Shown: positions 24,078 through 34,681 of the stretch, one piece after another | How positions within the stretch are numbered: the stretch's first letter is position 1 | Layout of the letters: the number at the start of each line of letters is the position of its first letter | Source: Flavobacteriales bacterium | Lineage (GTDB): Bacteria > Bacteroidota > Bacteroidia > Flavobacteriales > JASBRU01 | Assembly (NCBI GenBank): GCA_030149285.1 | Contig: JASBRU010000003.1 | Span: forward strand, 250,001 to 314,000 | Direction: 5' to 3' | Length of the DNA: 64,000 bases | The notes under the pieces: generated by a model | Told to the model about the DNA's origin: nothing | Database searches by the model: none | What the model saw: the letters and a program-made list of their open reading frames with translations, nothing else | Program-made: the position numbers and the translations under genes

Positions 24078-25508
24078 ATGGAAGTTACGGCGAAATCTGT
24101 ATGGAATAACTGTCTTGAGTTTATAAAAGACAATATTAGCAGCCAAAGTTTTAAGACTTGGTTTCTCCCTATAAAACCTTTAAAATTAAATGGTAACGTA
24201 CTTAGTATTCAGGTACCCAGTAAATTCTTTTACGAGTGGCTTGAAGAACATTACATTAAATTGTTAAAAACAGCTATAACTAAAGAACTGGGTGAAGACG
24301 CAAAGTTAGTGTATAGCATTGTAATGGAAAACACATATGGCAATTCTAAGCCATATACTGTAAAAATACCTAGCTCTAATAGAGCACCCATCAAGAATCA
24401 AAAAGTTTCAATGCCTGTAGAAGTTGCAGGTAATGGTGTAAAAAACCCATTTATAATACCCGGATTAAAAAAGGTAAATGTTGAGTCTCAACTGAACCCT
24501 AACTATACCTTTGAAAACTTTATAGAAGGAGATTGCAACCGTTTAGCTCGTTCTGCAGGTTATGCAGTATCAAACAAACCGGGTGGCACCTCTTTTAACC
24601 CACTAATGATATATGGTGGTGTAGGCTTAGGAAAAACACACCTAGCACATGCCATTGGTATAGAAATAAAAGACAAATACCCTGATAAGACTGTACTATA
24701 TGTTTCTGCTGAAAAATTTACGCAGCAGTTTATAGAGTCTATTAGAAATAATACCAAAAATGACTTTGTACACTTCTATCAAATGATAGATGTATTGATA
24801 ATAGACGATGTACAATCTCTTGCAGGAAAAGAAAAAACACAAGATGTTTTCTTCCATATATTTAATCACTTGCATCAACATGGGCGACAGGTAGTACTTA
24901 CCTCTGACCGCGCTCCAGTAGATATGCAAGGAATGGAACAACGTTTACTTTCTCGTTTCAAATGGGGCTTATCTGCAGACTTGCAAAAGCCAGACTTAGA
25001 AACCCGTATTGCTATCCTAAACAAAAAATTATATGCTGACGGTATTGAAATGCCATCAGATGTAATAGAATATTTGGCTTATAGCATTACTTCTAATGTA
25101 AGAGAACTAGAAGGTGCTTTAATATCATTGTTAGCTCAATCATCTTTAAACAAAAAGAAGATTACGCTTGAATTAGCGAAGCAAATGATAGATAAGTTTG
25201 TGAAAAACACAACCAGAGAAGTATCTATTGATTACATACAAAAAGTAGTTTGCGACTATTTTGATATGCCTATTGAGCTATTAAAATCTAAAACTCGTAA
25301 GCGCGAAATTGTACAGGCTCGTCAATTAGCCATGTATTTTGCTAAACAATTAACCAAGTCTTCATTAGCTAGTATTGGTGCGCAGTGTGGCAATAAAGAC
25401 CACGCTACCGTATTACATGCTTGCAGAACGGTAAATAATTTAGCAGAAACTGATAAGCGCTTTAAGGTATATGTAGACGACCTTACCAAAAAGCTTACAT
25501 TAAACTAA
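24078..25508 (+). CDS. dnaA: Chromosomal replication initiator protein DnaA
   Basis: YGGVGLGKTHLAHAIG, DVLIIDDVQSLAGKEKTQ, KDHATVLHACRTV. Confidence 0.97.
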   Translation: MEVTAKSVWNNCLEFIKDNISSQSFKTWFLPIKPLKLNGNVLSIQVPSKFFYEWLEEHYIKLLKTAITKELGEDAKLVYSIVMENTYGNSKPYTVKIPSSNRAPIKNQKVSMPVEVAGNGVKNPFIIPGLKKVNVESQLNPNYTFENFIEGDCNRLARSAGYAVSNKPGGTSFNPLMIYGGVGLGKTHLAHAIGIEIKDKYPDKTVLYVSAEKFTQQFIESIRNNTKNDFVHFYQMIDVLIIDDVQSLAGKEKTQDVFFHIFNHLHQHGRQVVLTSDRAPVDMQGMEQRLLSRFKWGLSADLQKPDLETRIAILNKKLYADGIEMPSDVIEYLAYSITSNVRELEGALISLLAQSSLNKKKITLELAKQMIDKFVKNTTREVSIDYIQKVVCDYFDMPIELLKSKTRKREIVQARQLAMYFAKQLTKSSLASIGAQCGNKDHATVLHACRTVNNLAETDKRFKVYVDDLTKKLTLN

Positions 25509-25582
25509 ATTTACCTTAACTCATTTAGGGTTTGTGTTCTAAGCACATTTGATTATTTTTGATTTAAATCAATGATGAGATA

Positions 25583-26044
25583 ATGACGAAAATATTGATG
25601 GTGTGCCTTGGCAATATATGCCGTTCTCCACTTGCAGAAGGCATCATGCAACACAAGATTGAAGAAAAGGGATTGAACGCTACTGTTGACTCTGCTGGGA
25701 CTGCCGCCTACCATATTGGCGAACCTGCTGACAGACGAAGTGTTTTAACCGCAAAAAAACACGGAATAGATATTACCAAATTACGCGGAAGACAATTTGA
25801 AGTAAGTGACTTTGATGAGTTTGACCTAATTTACGTAATGGATGAGTCTAACTATGAAAACCTAAAAATAATGGCTCGTAATGATGCCGATATGGCTAAA
25901 GTAGACTACATTATGAACATGGTGTCTCCCGGAGAAAATAAAATAGTACCTGACCCATACTATGGTGGCGATATGGGTTTTGAAAACGTATATAATTTAT
26001 TAGACGCCGCTGCAGAAGAAATTACAAAGAAACTAGAACAATAA
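25583..26044 (+). CDS. Low-molecular-weight protein tyrosine phosphatase
   Basis: MVCLGNICRSPLAEGI (CX5R loop), VPDPYYGG. Confidence 0.93.
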   Translation: MTKILMVCLGNICRSPLAEGIMQHKIEEKGLNATVDSAGTAAYHIGEPADRRSVLTAKKHGIDITKLRGRQFEVSDFDEFDLIYVMDESNYENLKIMARNDADMAKVDYIMNMVSPGENKIVPDPYYGGDMGFENVYNLLDAAAEEITKKLEQ

Positions 26045-26048
26045 AATA

Positions 26049-26768
26049 ATGGATGAGCCTAAAAAAGGTAAACTATACCTTATCCCTTCTACCATTGGCG
26101 AAATTGAACCATTAGAAGTACTACCATTGGCCATTAAAAAGGTTATAGATATGGTAGATGACTATGTTGTTGAAAATGAAAAAACTGCTCGTGCCTTTAT
26201 AAAAAGGGTGCATGGCGGTAAATCTCAAGATAAATTAAACCTCTTTACCCTAAATAAATATACCGAACCTGAAGAGTTGGAAGGTTTTTTACAACCTGCA
26301 CTAGAAGGTAGAAATATGGGGGTTTTAAGCGAAGCTGGTGCTCCGGGCATTGCAGACCCAGGGTCTGAAGTGGTAAGAATAGCACACCGAAAAGGTATAC
26401 ACGTAGCCCCTTTGGTTGGCCCCTCCTCTATTCTATTAGCTATGATGGCTAGTGGGCTTAATGGGCAAAATTTTGCTTTTGTAGGTTACTTACCTATAGA
26501 TAAACAAGAGCGTAAAAAGAGAATTAAAGAATTAGAACGCACATCTAAACAACTTAATCAGAGTCAGATTTTTATAGAAACCCCTTACCGTAATATGCAA
26601 TTGCTAGAAGACATTATTAAGTCTTGTAACGATGATACAGACCTATGCATAGCTTGCGACATTACCCTTTCTACTGAACTGATACAAACTTTTACTATTG
26701 CCGAGTGGAAAAACAGGGTTCCGATTTTAAACAAAAAACCCACTATTTTTATTATACATAGGCACTAA
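26049..26768 (+). CDS. SAM-dependent methyltransferase (RsmI/tetrapyrrole-methylase-like)
   Basis: LYLIPSTIGE, VLSEAGAPGIADPGSEVV, PLVGPSSILLAMMASG. Confidence 0.87.
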   Translation: MDEPKKGKLYLIPSTIGEIEPLEVLPLAIKKVIDMVDDYVVENEKTARAFIKRVHGGKSQDKLNLFTLNKYTEPEELEGFLQPALEGRNMGVLSEAGAPGIADPGSEVVRIAHRKGIHVAPLVGPSSILLAMMASGLNGQNFAFVGYLPIDKQERKKRIKELERTSKQLNQSQIFIETPYRNMQLLEDIIKSCNDDTDLCIACDITLSTELIQTFTIAEWKNRVPILNKKPTIFIIHRH

Positions 26769-26779
26769 CACACAACATT

Positions 26780-27766
26780 ATGCTTTGCGTAATTAACAAC
26801 AATACAGATCCCCACCTAAACTTAGCCACCGAAGAATATATTTTAAAAGAGTTTGATGAGGACTGCTTTATGCTTTGGCGCAATGCAAATGCCATAATTG
26901 TAGGCAAGCATCAGAATACCTTGGCAGAAATAAACATACCTTATGTTGAGGAAAAAGGAATTTCTGTAGTAAGAAGGCTTTCCGGTGGTGGTGCTGTTTT
27001 TCATGATTTAGGAAACCTAAACTTCACCTTTATTATGAAGGGTGAAGATGAAAAATTCATTGATTTTAAAAAATACACACAGCCTATTATTGATATTCTT
27101 AAAACATTAGATATAAATGCTGTTTTTGAAGGAAGAAATGATTTAACCATTGGTGGTAAAAAGTTCTCTGGTAATGCAGAACATGTGCATTTAGCTAAAA
27201 AGAGAATACTTCATCATGGCACCTTGCTCTTCTCGTCTGAAATGAAAGACCTCTCAGAGGCTTTAAAGGTAAACCCGCTTAAGTTCCAAGACAAAGCAGT
27301 TAAGTCTGTTAGAAGTCGTGTGACTAATATTAGCGAACACCTTCAATCACCTATTACAGTTGAGGAATTTAAAGAGCTGATACAAGACTACGTATTGAAA
27401 AACTACGAGAGCGCAACCCTTTATGAGCTTACTGCTGATGATTATAAGCGAATAGAAAAGATAGCTGATGAACGCTACCGTAAATGGGATTGGAACTACG
27501 GCTACTCACCAGAATACGGGTTTAAAAAAGGTATTAAAACTAAGGGTGGACATGTAGAATTTCATTTGGATGTAAAGAAAGGTATTATTGAAAAAGCAAT
27601 GATATTTGGAGATTTCTTCCATACTTATGATAGTACAGAAATTGCAGAAGCCTTGGTAGGTTGTAAACATGAATCTAATGCAATTAGAGAGTGTTTAGCC
27701 AACTACAACATCAACAACTACTTTAACAACATTACTATAGACGAGCTCATAGAAGCTATGTTTTAA
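26780..27766 (+). CDS. lplA: Lipoate-protein ligase
   Basis: RRLSGGGAVFHDLGNLNF, GRNDLTIGGKKFSGNA. Confidence 0.93.
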   Translation: MLCVINNNTDPHLNLATEEYILKEFDEDCFMLWRNANAIIVGKHQNTLAEINIPYVEEKGISVVRRLSGGGAVFHDLGNLNFTFIMKGEDEKFIDFKKYTQPIIDILKTLDINAVFEGRNDLTIGGKKFSGNAEHVHLAKKRILHHGTLLFSSEMKDLSEALKVNPLKFQDKAVKSVRSRVTNISEHLQSPITVEEFKELIQDYVLKNYESATLYELTADDYKRIEKIADERYRKWDWNYGYSPEYGFKKGIKTKGGHVEFHLDVKKGIIEKAMIFGDFFHTYDSTEIAEALVGCKHESNAIRECLANYNINNYFNNITIDELIEAMF

Positions 27767-27769
27767 ACA

Positions 27770-27799
27770 AAAAAGAGCGGCAAAATAGCCGCTCTTTTT
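27770..27799. terminator. Bidirectional intrinsic terminator (lplA / S46 peptidase)
   Basis: AAAAAGAGCGGC-AAAATA-GCCGCTCTTTTT. Confidence 0.85.
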
Positions 27800-27817
27800 A
27801 TATCCAATTATTTGGTT

Positions 27818-30016
27818 TTATTCAGCCATAACCGGTTTTTCATCGGTTGCAGTTTCCTCTACTGCCTTAGTATCATTGGTTACCAAAGTCATTTCATCAA
27901 TTAAATAACCGGCACCTGCAAACTTATCTACAATAAATAATACATAACGTATGTCTACCATAATGTTTCGGCATCTGCTAATATCATAGTTGATGTCACT
28001 CATAGTACCTTCCCAGCCTCTATCAAAGTTCAAACCTATCAATTGTCCTTTTCCATTAATAGCAGGACTACCGGAGTTACCCCCTGTAGTGTGGTTAGAG
28101 CCAATAAAGCATACTGGCATCTTCCCATTTTCATCTGCATAAGGACCATAATCTTTACTCTCATACAACTCAATTAACTTCTTGGGTAAATCAAACTCAT
28201 AATCGCTGGGTACATACTTTGCCATTACACCATCTAAATAGGTTTGATAACCATAGCGTACAGCATCTAATGGCTCATAACCTTTAACTTGTCCATAAGC
28301 TATTCTTAAGGTACTATTTGCGTCAGGATAAAATCTCTTTTCAGGGAAAACCTCCATCAACCCTTTCATATATACACGCTGATTTAGAGCAATCTTATCT
28401 TCCAGCTCACTATACTTAGGAGCTATCTCGCCTCTATAATGATCTAACATTGCCTTGTATAGCATATAAGCCGGATCTTTCTTTAGTTTCTTTAATATCT
28501 TTTTAGGCTTCATTGACAACAGCTCTTCCGTTCTCTCTTGGCTTACTAAATATGAATCTTCAAACATTACCTCTGCATAACGGTTAAAGTCTCCATCAAA
28601 AGTTTCATAAACCTCTTGCAAGTACGGAGTATACTGCCCAGGCTTTAAATCATTGTAATAATGAGATAGTAATTCTCCTACTACCTTTTGATCAATTTCA
28701 GCATCGTAGTTTTTATAATGCCCTTTTATTCCACTTTTCAGTTTTTCAATTACTACATTTTGATCTTCCTCTGATGTTACTCTAAATAAACCGTTAAAGT
28801 TTGCAGCATAGGATATAACATCTGGTGATACAAAAGCTACTTCTATTAGATAGTCTCTTGCCTGCGCATAATAAGCTCTTTGTTTATACAAATCCTCAAA
28901 CTTTAGCAACGCTTCTCCATACTCCTTTTGGTCGTCAGTTAGTTTAGCTAAAAATGTCTTTTCAAGTTCTTTTTTACGTTTTATAGCATTTGTTTGTTTT
29001 AAACCTATGTTTTCGCCTATCCATTTTTTCCAACCATTAGCTATACTTGCATAGGTAGAGGCATATTTAATACGCGTAGCATCATCCACACGCATCTTTT
29101 TATCCATAATATTTAGGGCAGTTTCTCTCAACTTAATCTTAGCAGGATTTTGCACATTCATTATATAATCTACTGCATAAGATGGCAAATACTCATCTGT
29201 ACGACCAGGGAAACCATAAACCATTGTAAAGTCTCCTTCTTTTATACCTGATGTAGAAACCGGTAAATAGTGCTTTGGTGTATAAGGCACGTTCTCTTCA
29301 GAGTATTCTGCAGGCTTATTATCCTTACCCGCATAAATTCTAAAAATAGAAAAGTCGCCCGTATGTCTTGGCCATACCCAGTTATCAGTATCAGAGCCAA
29401 ACTTACCAATTGATGATGGAGGTGCTCCAACTAATCTTACATCTTTAAATACCTCTGTAATAATTAAATAATATTGATTACCGTGATAATAGGGCTTTAC
29501 AATAGCCTCGTAATGCGTTCCTTCTATAGCGGCTTCTTTTATAACTCTAACATTATCTTTTATAACATTATTTCTTTCTTCTTCAGTCATTTCTTCAGTT
29601 ACTCCTGCTAATACCTTATCCGTAACTTCATCAATACTTTTAATTAGAGTGGCTGATAAATTAGGGTTTGCTAATTCTTCTTTTCTAGACTTAGCCCAAA
29701 AACCATCTTTCAAATAATCATTCTCTACACTACTGTGAGACTGAATACTACTGTAACCACAATGGTGGTTAGTTAAAAGCAAACCATTTGGCGATATTAA
29801 CTCTGAGGTACAACCACCATTAAAATGCACAATTGCATCTTTTAAGCTAGAGTTATTAATGTTATACACATCTTGTGCAGAGAGTTCCATACCCATCCCC
29901 TGCATTTCTTCTTCATTTAACTGCTCCAGTAAACTAGGAATCCACATCCCTTCTTGAGCCCTAACAGTACTAAAACTTATTAGTACCATTGCAATAAGTG
30001 TAATTAATTTTCTCAT
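27818..30016 (-). CDS. S46 family dipeptidyl-peptidase (DPP11-type by specificity residue)
   Basis: TNHHCGY (catalytic His region), DTDNWVWPRHTGDF, TGGNSGSPAINGKGQLIGLNFDRGWEG. Confidence 0.92.
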   Translation of the reverse strand: MRKLITLIAMVLISFSTVRAQEGMWIPSLLEQLNEEEMQGMGMELSAQDVYNINNSSLKDAIVHFNGGCTSELISPNGLLLTNHHCGYSSIQSHSSVENDYLKDGFWAKSRKEELANPNLSATLIKSIDEVTDKVLAGVTEEMTEEERNNVIKDNVRVIKEAAIEGTHYEAIVKPYYHGNQYYLIITEVFKDVRLVGAPPSSIGKFGSDTDNWVWPRHTGDFSIFRIYAGKDNKPAEYSEENVPYTPKHYLPVSTSGIKEGDFTMVYGFPGRTDEYLPSYAVDYIMNVQNPAKIKLRETALNIMDKKMRVDDATRIKYASTYASIANGWKKWIGENIGLKQTNAIKRKKELEKTFLAKLTDDQKEYGEALLKFEDLYKQRAYYAQARDYLIEVAFVSPDVISYAANFNGLFRVTSEEDQNVVIEKLKSGIKGHYKNYDAEIDQKVVGELLSHYYNDLKPGQYTPYLQEVYETFDGDFNRYAEVMFEDSYLVSQERTEELLSMKPKKILKKLKKDPAYMLYKAMLDHYRGEIAPKYSELEDKIALNQRVYMKGLMEVFPEKRFYPDANSTLRIAYGQVKGYEPLDAVRYGYQTYLDGVMAKYVPSDYEFDLPKKLIELYESKDYGPYADENGKMPVCFIGSNHTTGGNSGSPAINGKGQLIGLNFDRGWEGTMSDINYDISRCRNIMVDIRYVLFIVDKFAGAGYLIDEMTLVTNDTKAVEETATDEKPVMAE

Positions 30017-30044
30017 GATATAATTCTTATTAATAGTAATATTA

Positions 30045-31349
30045 TTAAGGTGCTACAGCTTGCATTAACAATGCACATCCATAGGCAGCATAGGTTCCTA
30101 GTGCATAACCAAATACAGCTAGTAAAACACCAACTGGTGCTAATGATGGATGAAACGCAGAAGCTACAATGGGAGCAGATGCTGCCCCACCCACATTTGC
30201 TTGACTACCAACAGCCGTAAAAAAGAACGGTGCTTTTATCAGTTTTCCAACCGACAGTAGTATTATTACATGAATAACCATCCATACTGCACCAATTAAA
30301 AATAAGCCAGGTGTTTTTGCTATGGCAGTCACATCCATTTTCATACCTATGGTTGCTACTAATACATATAAAAACAAACTACCAAATTTAGAAGCCCCTA
30401 CTCCTTCCAGCTCTCTTGCTTTTGTAAAAGACAGAATCAATCCGCCTGTAGTTGCAATTACAATTAGCCAGAAGAATGGGCTTGTTAAACTAAATTTTGC
30501 TAACTGAGGAGCATTATTTTGAATAGCAGGCGCAATTAAATCTGCACCAAAATGTGCTATTGCTGTAATAGCAAAGCCAACACCTACTACCACCATCATA
30601 TTGGTAAGTGTAGGGATTTTAGATATACTACTTTGATAGTCTTCTATACGTTTACGCACATCTTTAATGGCCGATGAGTCAGCCTTAAACCAAGTATCCA
30701 CTTTATCAGAAATACCTGCTCCATAAAGTAAAAATGCCATCCATACGTTAGCTACTATTACATCTACAGTAATCATTGCACTAAACAAACCATCACTTGC
30801 TCCAAAAACTTCTTTCATGGCAGTTTGGTTTGCGCCGCCACCAATCCAACTTCCTGCTACGGTAGATAAGCCCCTCCAAACAGCTTCTGGTCCTGCACCC
30901 CCAACTAAGTCAGGATTAAAAGATGAAATAATCATAATTGCTAAGGGACCACCAACAACTATACCTAGTGTTCCTGCTAAAAACATAATTATTGCCTTTG
31001 GACCTAAGCGTTTAATTCCTTTAAAGTCTATACTAAGTGTTAGTAACACTAAGCTGGTAGGCAATAAGTAACGAGATGCCACAAAGTACAAGCTAGATTG
31101 CTCACCAGATATAACTCCTAAAGAGTTAAATATTGAAGGTACAAAGTAGCACAGCAACAATGAGGGTACGTATTTATAAAAGGTTTTAAACTTAGGGCTA
31201 GAAGAGGTGTAAAATATTGCCGCTAATATGACCATTAATAGACCTAATACAACAGCATCATTTGTAATCATTGGGGTATTCTCTACAACTTCTTCCATAT
31301 TTTTTGTTTTAAGAAACCCAAATAAAAGAAATACTGCACGCTTGAACAA
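30045..31349 (-). CDS. DUF819 family membrane protein
   Basis: Multiple TM; GSWIGGGANQTAMKE and GSQANVGGAASAPIVA motifs typical of DUF819. Confidence 0.85.
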   Translation of the reverse strand: MFKRAVFLLFGFLKTKNMEEVVENTPMITNDAVVLGLLMVILAAIFYTSSSPKFKTFYKYVPSLLLCYFVPSIFNSLGVISGEQSSLYFVASRYLLPTSLVLLTLSIDFKGIKRLGPKAIIMFLAGTLGIVVGGPLAIMIISSFNPDLVGGAGPEAVWRGLSTVAGSWIGGGANQTAMKEVFGASDGLFSAMITVDVIVANVWMAFLLYGAGISDKVDTWFKADSSAIKDVRKRIEDYQSSISKIPTLTNMMVVVGVGFAITAIAHFGADLIAPAIQNNAPQLAKFSLTSPFFWLIVIATTGGLILSFTKARELEGVGASKFGSLFLYVLVATIGMKMDVTAIAKTPGLFLIGAVWMVIHVIILLSVGKLIKAPFFFTAVGSQANVGGAASAPIVASAFHPSLAPVGVLLAVFGYALGTYAAYGCALLMQAVAP

Positions 31350-31417
31350 GTTTTTGTAGGGTAGCCGACATTTAATTACTCATTAATATTATTATTTTTG
31401 TTTGCAACTAAATTTTA

Positions 31418-32572
31418 ATGATGATGAAAAAAATAATGCTTGTAGCCATTAGCGCTATACTTATCACTTCTTGTGGTGGTAAAAAAGAAACTCCTTCTGA
31501 AGATGCCCTAACTCCTGAAAATGCTTTTTTACTTAAGCTCTTAGTAGAAGGAATTGACCAAGGAGAAGTGCTTGTAAACAAAACTGTAAATAATGAATAT
31601 AAAACCATTGATACAGTTCAAATAAAGCAAGGTATTATTACATATGAAAAAACCTTTGACGGTTTTTCGGAAATCATTTTTTTCAAATTTGAGAATATAG
31701 AAAAGCCTTTGAAAGTAATAACTGAACTGGGTGAAGTAGAAATACAAGTTGACCCTACTGATGTTTATTCTACTATTGTTGTAAATAGCGGAGAATACAA
31801 TGATCAGCTAGCTGTTTTTTATGAAGAGTACCAACAATATGACATAGCTATATCATCTCTTTCAGATAAAGAAAATAATGCTGTGGCAAATGGCAATGAA
31901 GAGGATTTAGAGAATATAGAAAATGAGTACTTAAATATTGAGAATGAAAAAGAAGAGTTTATAATAAATTTTGTGAAGGAAAACTCCACTACCCCTTTAG
32001 GACCTTATATAGCAGACAGGCATTTATATATGCTAAACTATGAAGAATTACATACTATAGTTCATAGCTTTAGTGGCAATGCAGAAAAATCAAAGTCAAT
32101 TTCCTCATTAAAATCAAGGCTATCTATTCTTGAAAAAGTGATGATTGGTGCTCAAGCACCTGATTTTACACAAAATACACCTGACGGAAACCCTGTGTCT
32201 CTTCATTCGCTTATAGGTGAGAATTATATATTAGTAGACTTTTGGGCTGCTTGGTGCGGACCATGCAGAGCTGAAAATCCAAACTTAGTGGCTATTTATA
32301 ATAAATACCATGACCAAGGTCTTGATATTTTAGGAGTCTCTTTTGATAGAAAAAAGGAAAACTGGATTAAAGGAATTGAAGAAGATGGTTTAACCTGGAC
32401 TCAAATTTCTGATTTAAAAGGCTGGAGTAATGAAGCTGGCAAATTGTATGGTATACGCTCTATACCACAAAATGTTTTACTGGATCCTAACGGAATAATT
32501 ATAGCTAAAAATTTATACGGCAATGATTTAGCTGAAAAAGTAAAAGAAGTGCTTGCAAAAAAAGAGTCCTAA
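31418..32572 (+). CDS. TlpA/AhpC-type thioredoxin-fold lipoprotein with DUF4369-like N-terminus
   Basis: Lipobox ITSCGG; FWAAWCGPCRAENPNLVAIY. Confidence 0.9.
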   Translation: MMMKKIMLVAISAILITSCGGKKETPSEDALTPENAFLLKLLVEGIDQGEVLVNKTVNNEYKTIDTVQIKQGIITYEKTFDGFSEIIFFKFENIEKPLKVITELGEVEIQVDPTDVYSTIVVNSGEYNDQLAVFYEEYQQYDIAISSLSDKENNAVANGNEEDLENIENEYLNIENEKEEFIINFVKENSTTPLGPYIADRHLYMLNYEELHTIVHSFSGNAEKSKSISSLKSRLSILEKVMIGAQAPDFTQNTPDGNPVSLHSLIGENYILVDFWAAWCGPCRAENPNLVAIYNKYHDQGLDILGVSFDRKKENWIKGIEEDGLTWTQISDLKGWSNEAGKLYGIRSIPQNVLLDPNGIIIAKNLYGNDLAEKVKEVLAKKES

Positions 32573-32588
32573 TTGGACTCTTTTTTTT
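32557..32588 (+). terminator. Intrinsic terminator overlapping the stop codon of the thioredoxin-fold lipoprotein
   Basis: AAAAAAAGAGTCC-TAATT-GGACTCTTTTTTTT; TAA stop at 32570-32572 lies in the loop. Confidence 0.8.
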
Positions 32589-32621
32589 ATAAAAACATAT
32601 AGAATACTGAAGAACTATAAG

Positions 32622-33437
32622 TCAATTCTTTACCGAATTATATGACTGAACTAAATACGCTTTTACAGTCTCTTCTTTATTTTCATATTTGAGTAAATCT
32701 TCTACACTTAAAACAATTCCTTTCCAGCCCTCCGTATGCCAATGCCCAATGGCTGTTTTTGGCAAATCATCATCTTCATCAGGTGCTGGGTGAGGATTAC
32801 AATAAAAATAAGGTTCTGTATAAGAGTCATCCCCGGGAGTCATTCCAACACCTATATATGTAGCATTATCTCCTTCACCAAAAGTAAGGAGAGTAGCAAT
32901 ATCAAAATGATGAGGCCAACAACGTACAGGTGAAGCCTCAGGTTTATCAGTAATAAAATTCCTTAAAACCAAATTTGCATTCGAAAAATAAGCAGCTAGC
33001 TCTCTTAAATGCTCTTGATTTGGATTTAATGCTTGCCCTTTTTCTACAGAATGGTATGGGATTTCAAAATGTAAGTCTTTAGAAAAATTGGTAACATCTA
33101 GTTTACGCTCTTTTAAAGCTCCTTTTAACCATACAAATGCTTCATCAATGGTTCTATTTTTTAAATCAAACCTTGCTAAGGTATCATCATTGCCTATCAC
33201 CAACAAAAATATATCAGATATTCGAAGCGCCACCCTACTTACTTTACCAGCATTTATAGGATTTGTAGCCAATGCACTCCAATCCTCAACCCATTCTAGG
33301 TTTGTATGACTGTCATCCTCTTTTTCAGGAATAAACCCTTTTGCAACCATCGTTAATAACTGTACTGCATGATGTAATTGCAGTCTTGTGTCTTTTAACT
33401 CTTTAGGGTTAGATATACTTAATTTTTTCCAAGCCAT
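32622..33437 (-). CDS. Conserved hypothetical protein
   Basis: Intact 271-aa ORF with WPHHFDIATLL and HWHTEGW motifs; no family confidently recognised. Confidence 0.6.
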   Translation of the reverse strand: MAWKKLSISNPKELKDTRLQLHHAVQLLTMVAKGFIPEKEDDSHTNLEWVEDWSALATNPINAGKVSRVALRISDIFLLVIGNDDTLARFDLKNRTIDEAFVWLKGALKERKLDVTNFSKDLHFEIPYHSVEKGQALNPNQEHLRELAAYFSNANLVLRNFITDKPEASPVRCWPHHFDIATLLTFGEGDNATYIGVGMTPGDDSYTEPYFYCNPHPAPDEDDDLPKTAIGHWHTEGWKGIVLSVEDLLKYENKEETVKAYLVQSYNSVKN

Positions 33438-33444
33438 ACATACT

Positions 33445-34680
33445 TCAATTTGATGATAAGTTTAACTTTTTCACAAGCTTTCCTATAGTTAATCCTTGTA
33501 ATAATATAGAAGTTACAACTACTGTATAGGTAATAAAAATAAACAGTTCTTGGTTTACATCTTTGCCCAGCGACAAAGCCAATGCAACAGATATACCTCC
33601 TCGCAAGCCACCCCATGTTAGAATAGAAATGGTAGCCTTTGGTGAATGCTTTTTATGTCTTAACAAAGAAAATGGTATACCTACCGAAAAAGCTCTGGCA
33701 ATTAACACAGAAACATATACCATTAAACCCGCAATTAGGTAATCATGTTCATAAGTAAGGGCATGGATTTCTAGGCCTATTAAAACAAATAATACAGCGT
33801 TGAGAGTATCATCTAGCATATCCCAAAACAAATCCAAGCTAATATTAGATTTTTCATGTATAGTATCCATTTTATTACCAATAATTAAACCTGCAACTAC
33901 CATAGCCAATGGTCCTGACACATGGATTACTGAGGCTAAGGAATATCCTCCGGTAGCAATGGCAACTGTAATTAACAATGCTATTTTAGGAGTGTCTTCA
34001 ATAGATTTAAGCATAAATATCCCTAAGAAACCAAGCACTATACCATAAGCAACACCTCCAATAGCTTCGCCTACAAACAATTTTGCAATTTCCATTGCAT
34101 TAAAATGCTCTTCTCCACCCTGTATCAACATCAATATAGTTACAAAAACAACCACCCCTACCCCATCGTTAAACAATGATTCTCCGGAGATTTTTAATTC
34201 TAAATCCTCACTTATATTAAACTGTTTTGTGATAGCTAAAACAGCAACAGGGTCTGTTGGAGAGATAAGCGCACCAAATAATAAGGTGTGTAAAAAAGGT
34301 ATTGAAAAACCTAGTCCGTTGAGAATTAAATATGTTAACCCTCCTACAATAAACGTGGAGATTAAAACTCCTAAGGTTGAAAACAGAATAACGGGAATCC
34401 GCTCTTTTGTTAAATCTTTTAAATTGACATGGAAAGCTCCTGCAAAAAGCAAAAAACTTAGCATTACATCCATTAATAGCGATCGAAAATCTAAGTTTGT
34501 AACAGCCCTACTTATTTCGGTAAACGCCGGTTCATTTATATATTTTACTCCTATAGAAACTACTGACAACAATAGGGCTAAAATCATAAGCCCAATAGTT
34601 GTAGGCAGCTTTATAAATTTATGGTTGATATAGCTAAATAATGCTGCTAAGGATATAATGATAGTAAATGATTGAAACAT
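33445..34680 (-). CDS. CPA1-family sodium:proton antiporter
   Basis: Multi-TM; FGALISPTDPVAVLAI, SGESLFNDGVGVVVF, TWGGLRGGISVALAL. Confidence 0.92.
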   Translation of the reverse strand: MFQSFTIIISLAALFSYINHKFIKLPTTIGLMILALLLSVVSIGVKYINEPAFTEISRAVTNLDFRSLLMDVMLSFLLFAGAFHVNLKDLTKERIPVILFSTLGVLISTFIVGGLTYLILNGLGFSIPFLHTLLFGALISPTDPVAVLAITKQFNISEDLELKISGESLFNDGVGVVVFVTILMLIQGGEEHFNAMEIAKLFVGEAIGGVAYGIVLGFLGIFMLKSIEDTPKIALLITVAIATGGYSLASVIHVSGPLAMVVAGLIIGNKMDTIHEKSNISLDLFWDMLDDTLNAVLFVLIGLEIHALTYEHDYLIAGLMVYVSVLIARAFSVGIPFSLLRHKKHSPKATISILTWGGLRGGISVALALSLGKDVNQELFIFITYTVVVTSILLQGLTIGKLVKKLNLSSN

Positions 34681-34681
34681 C

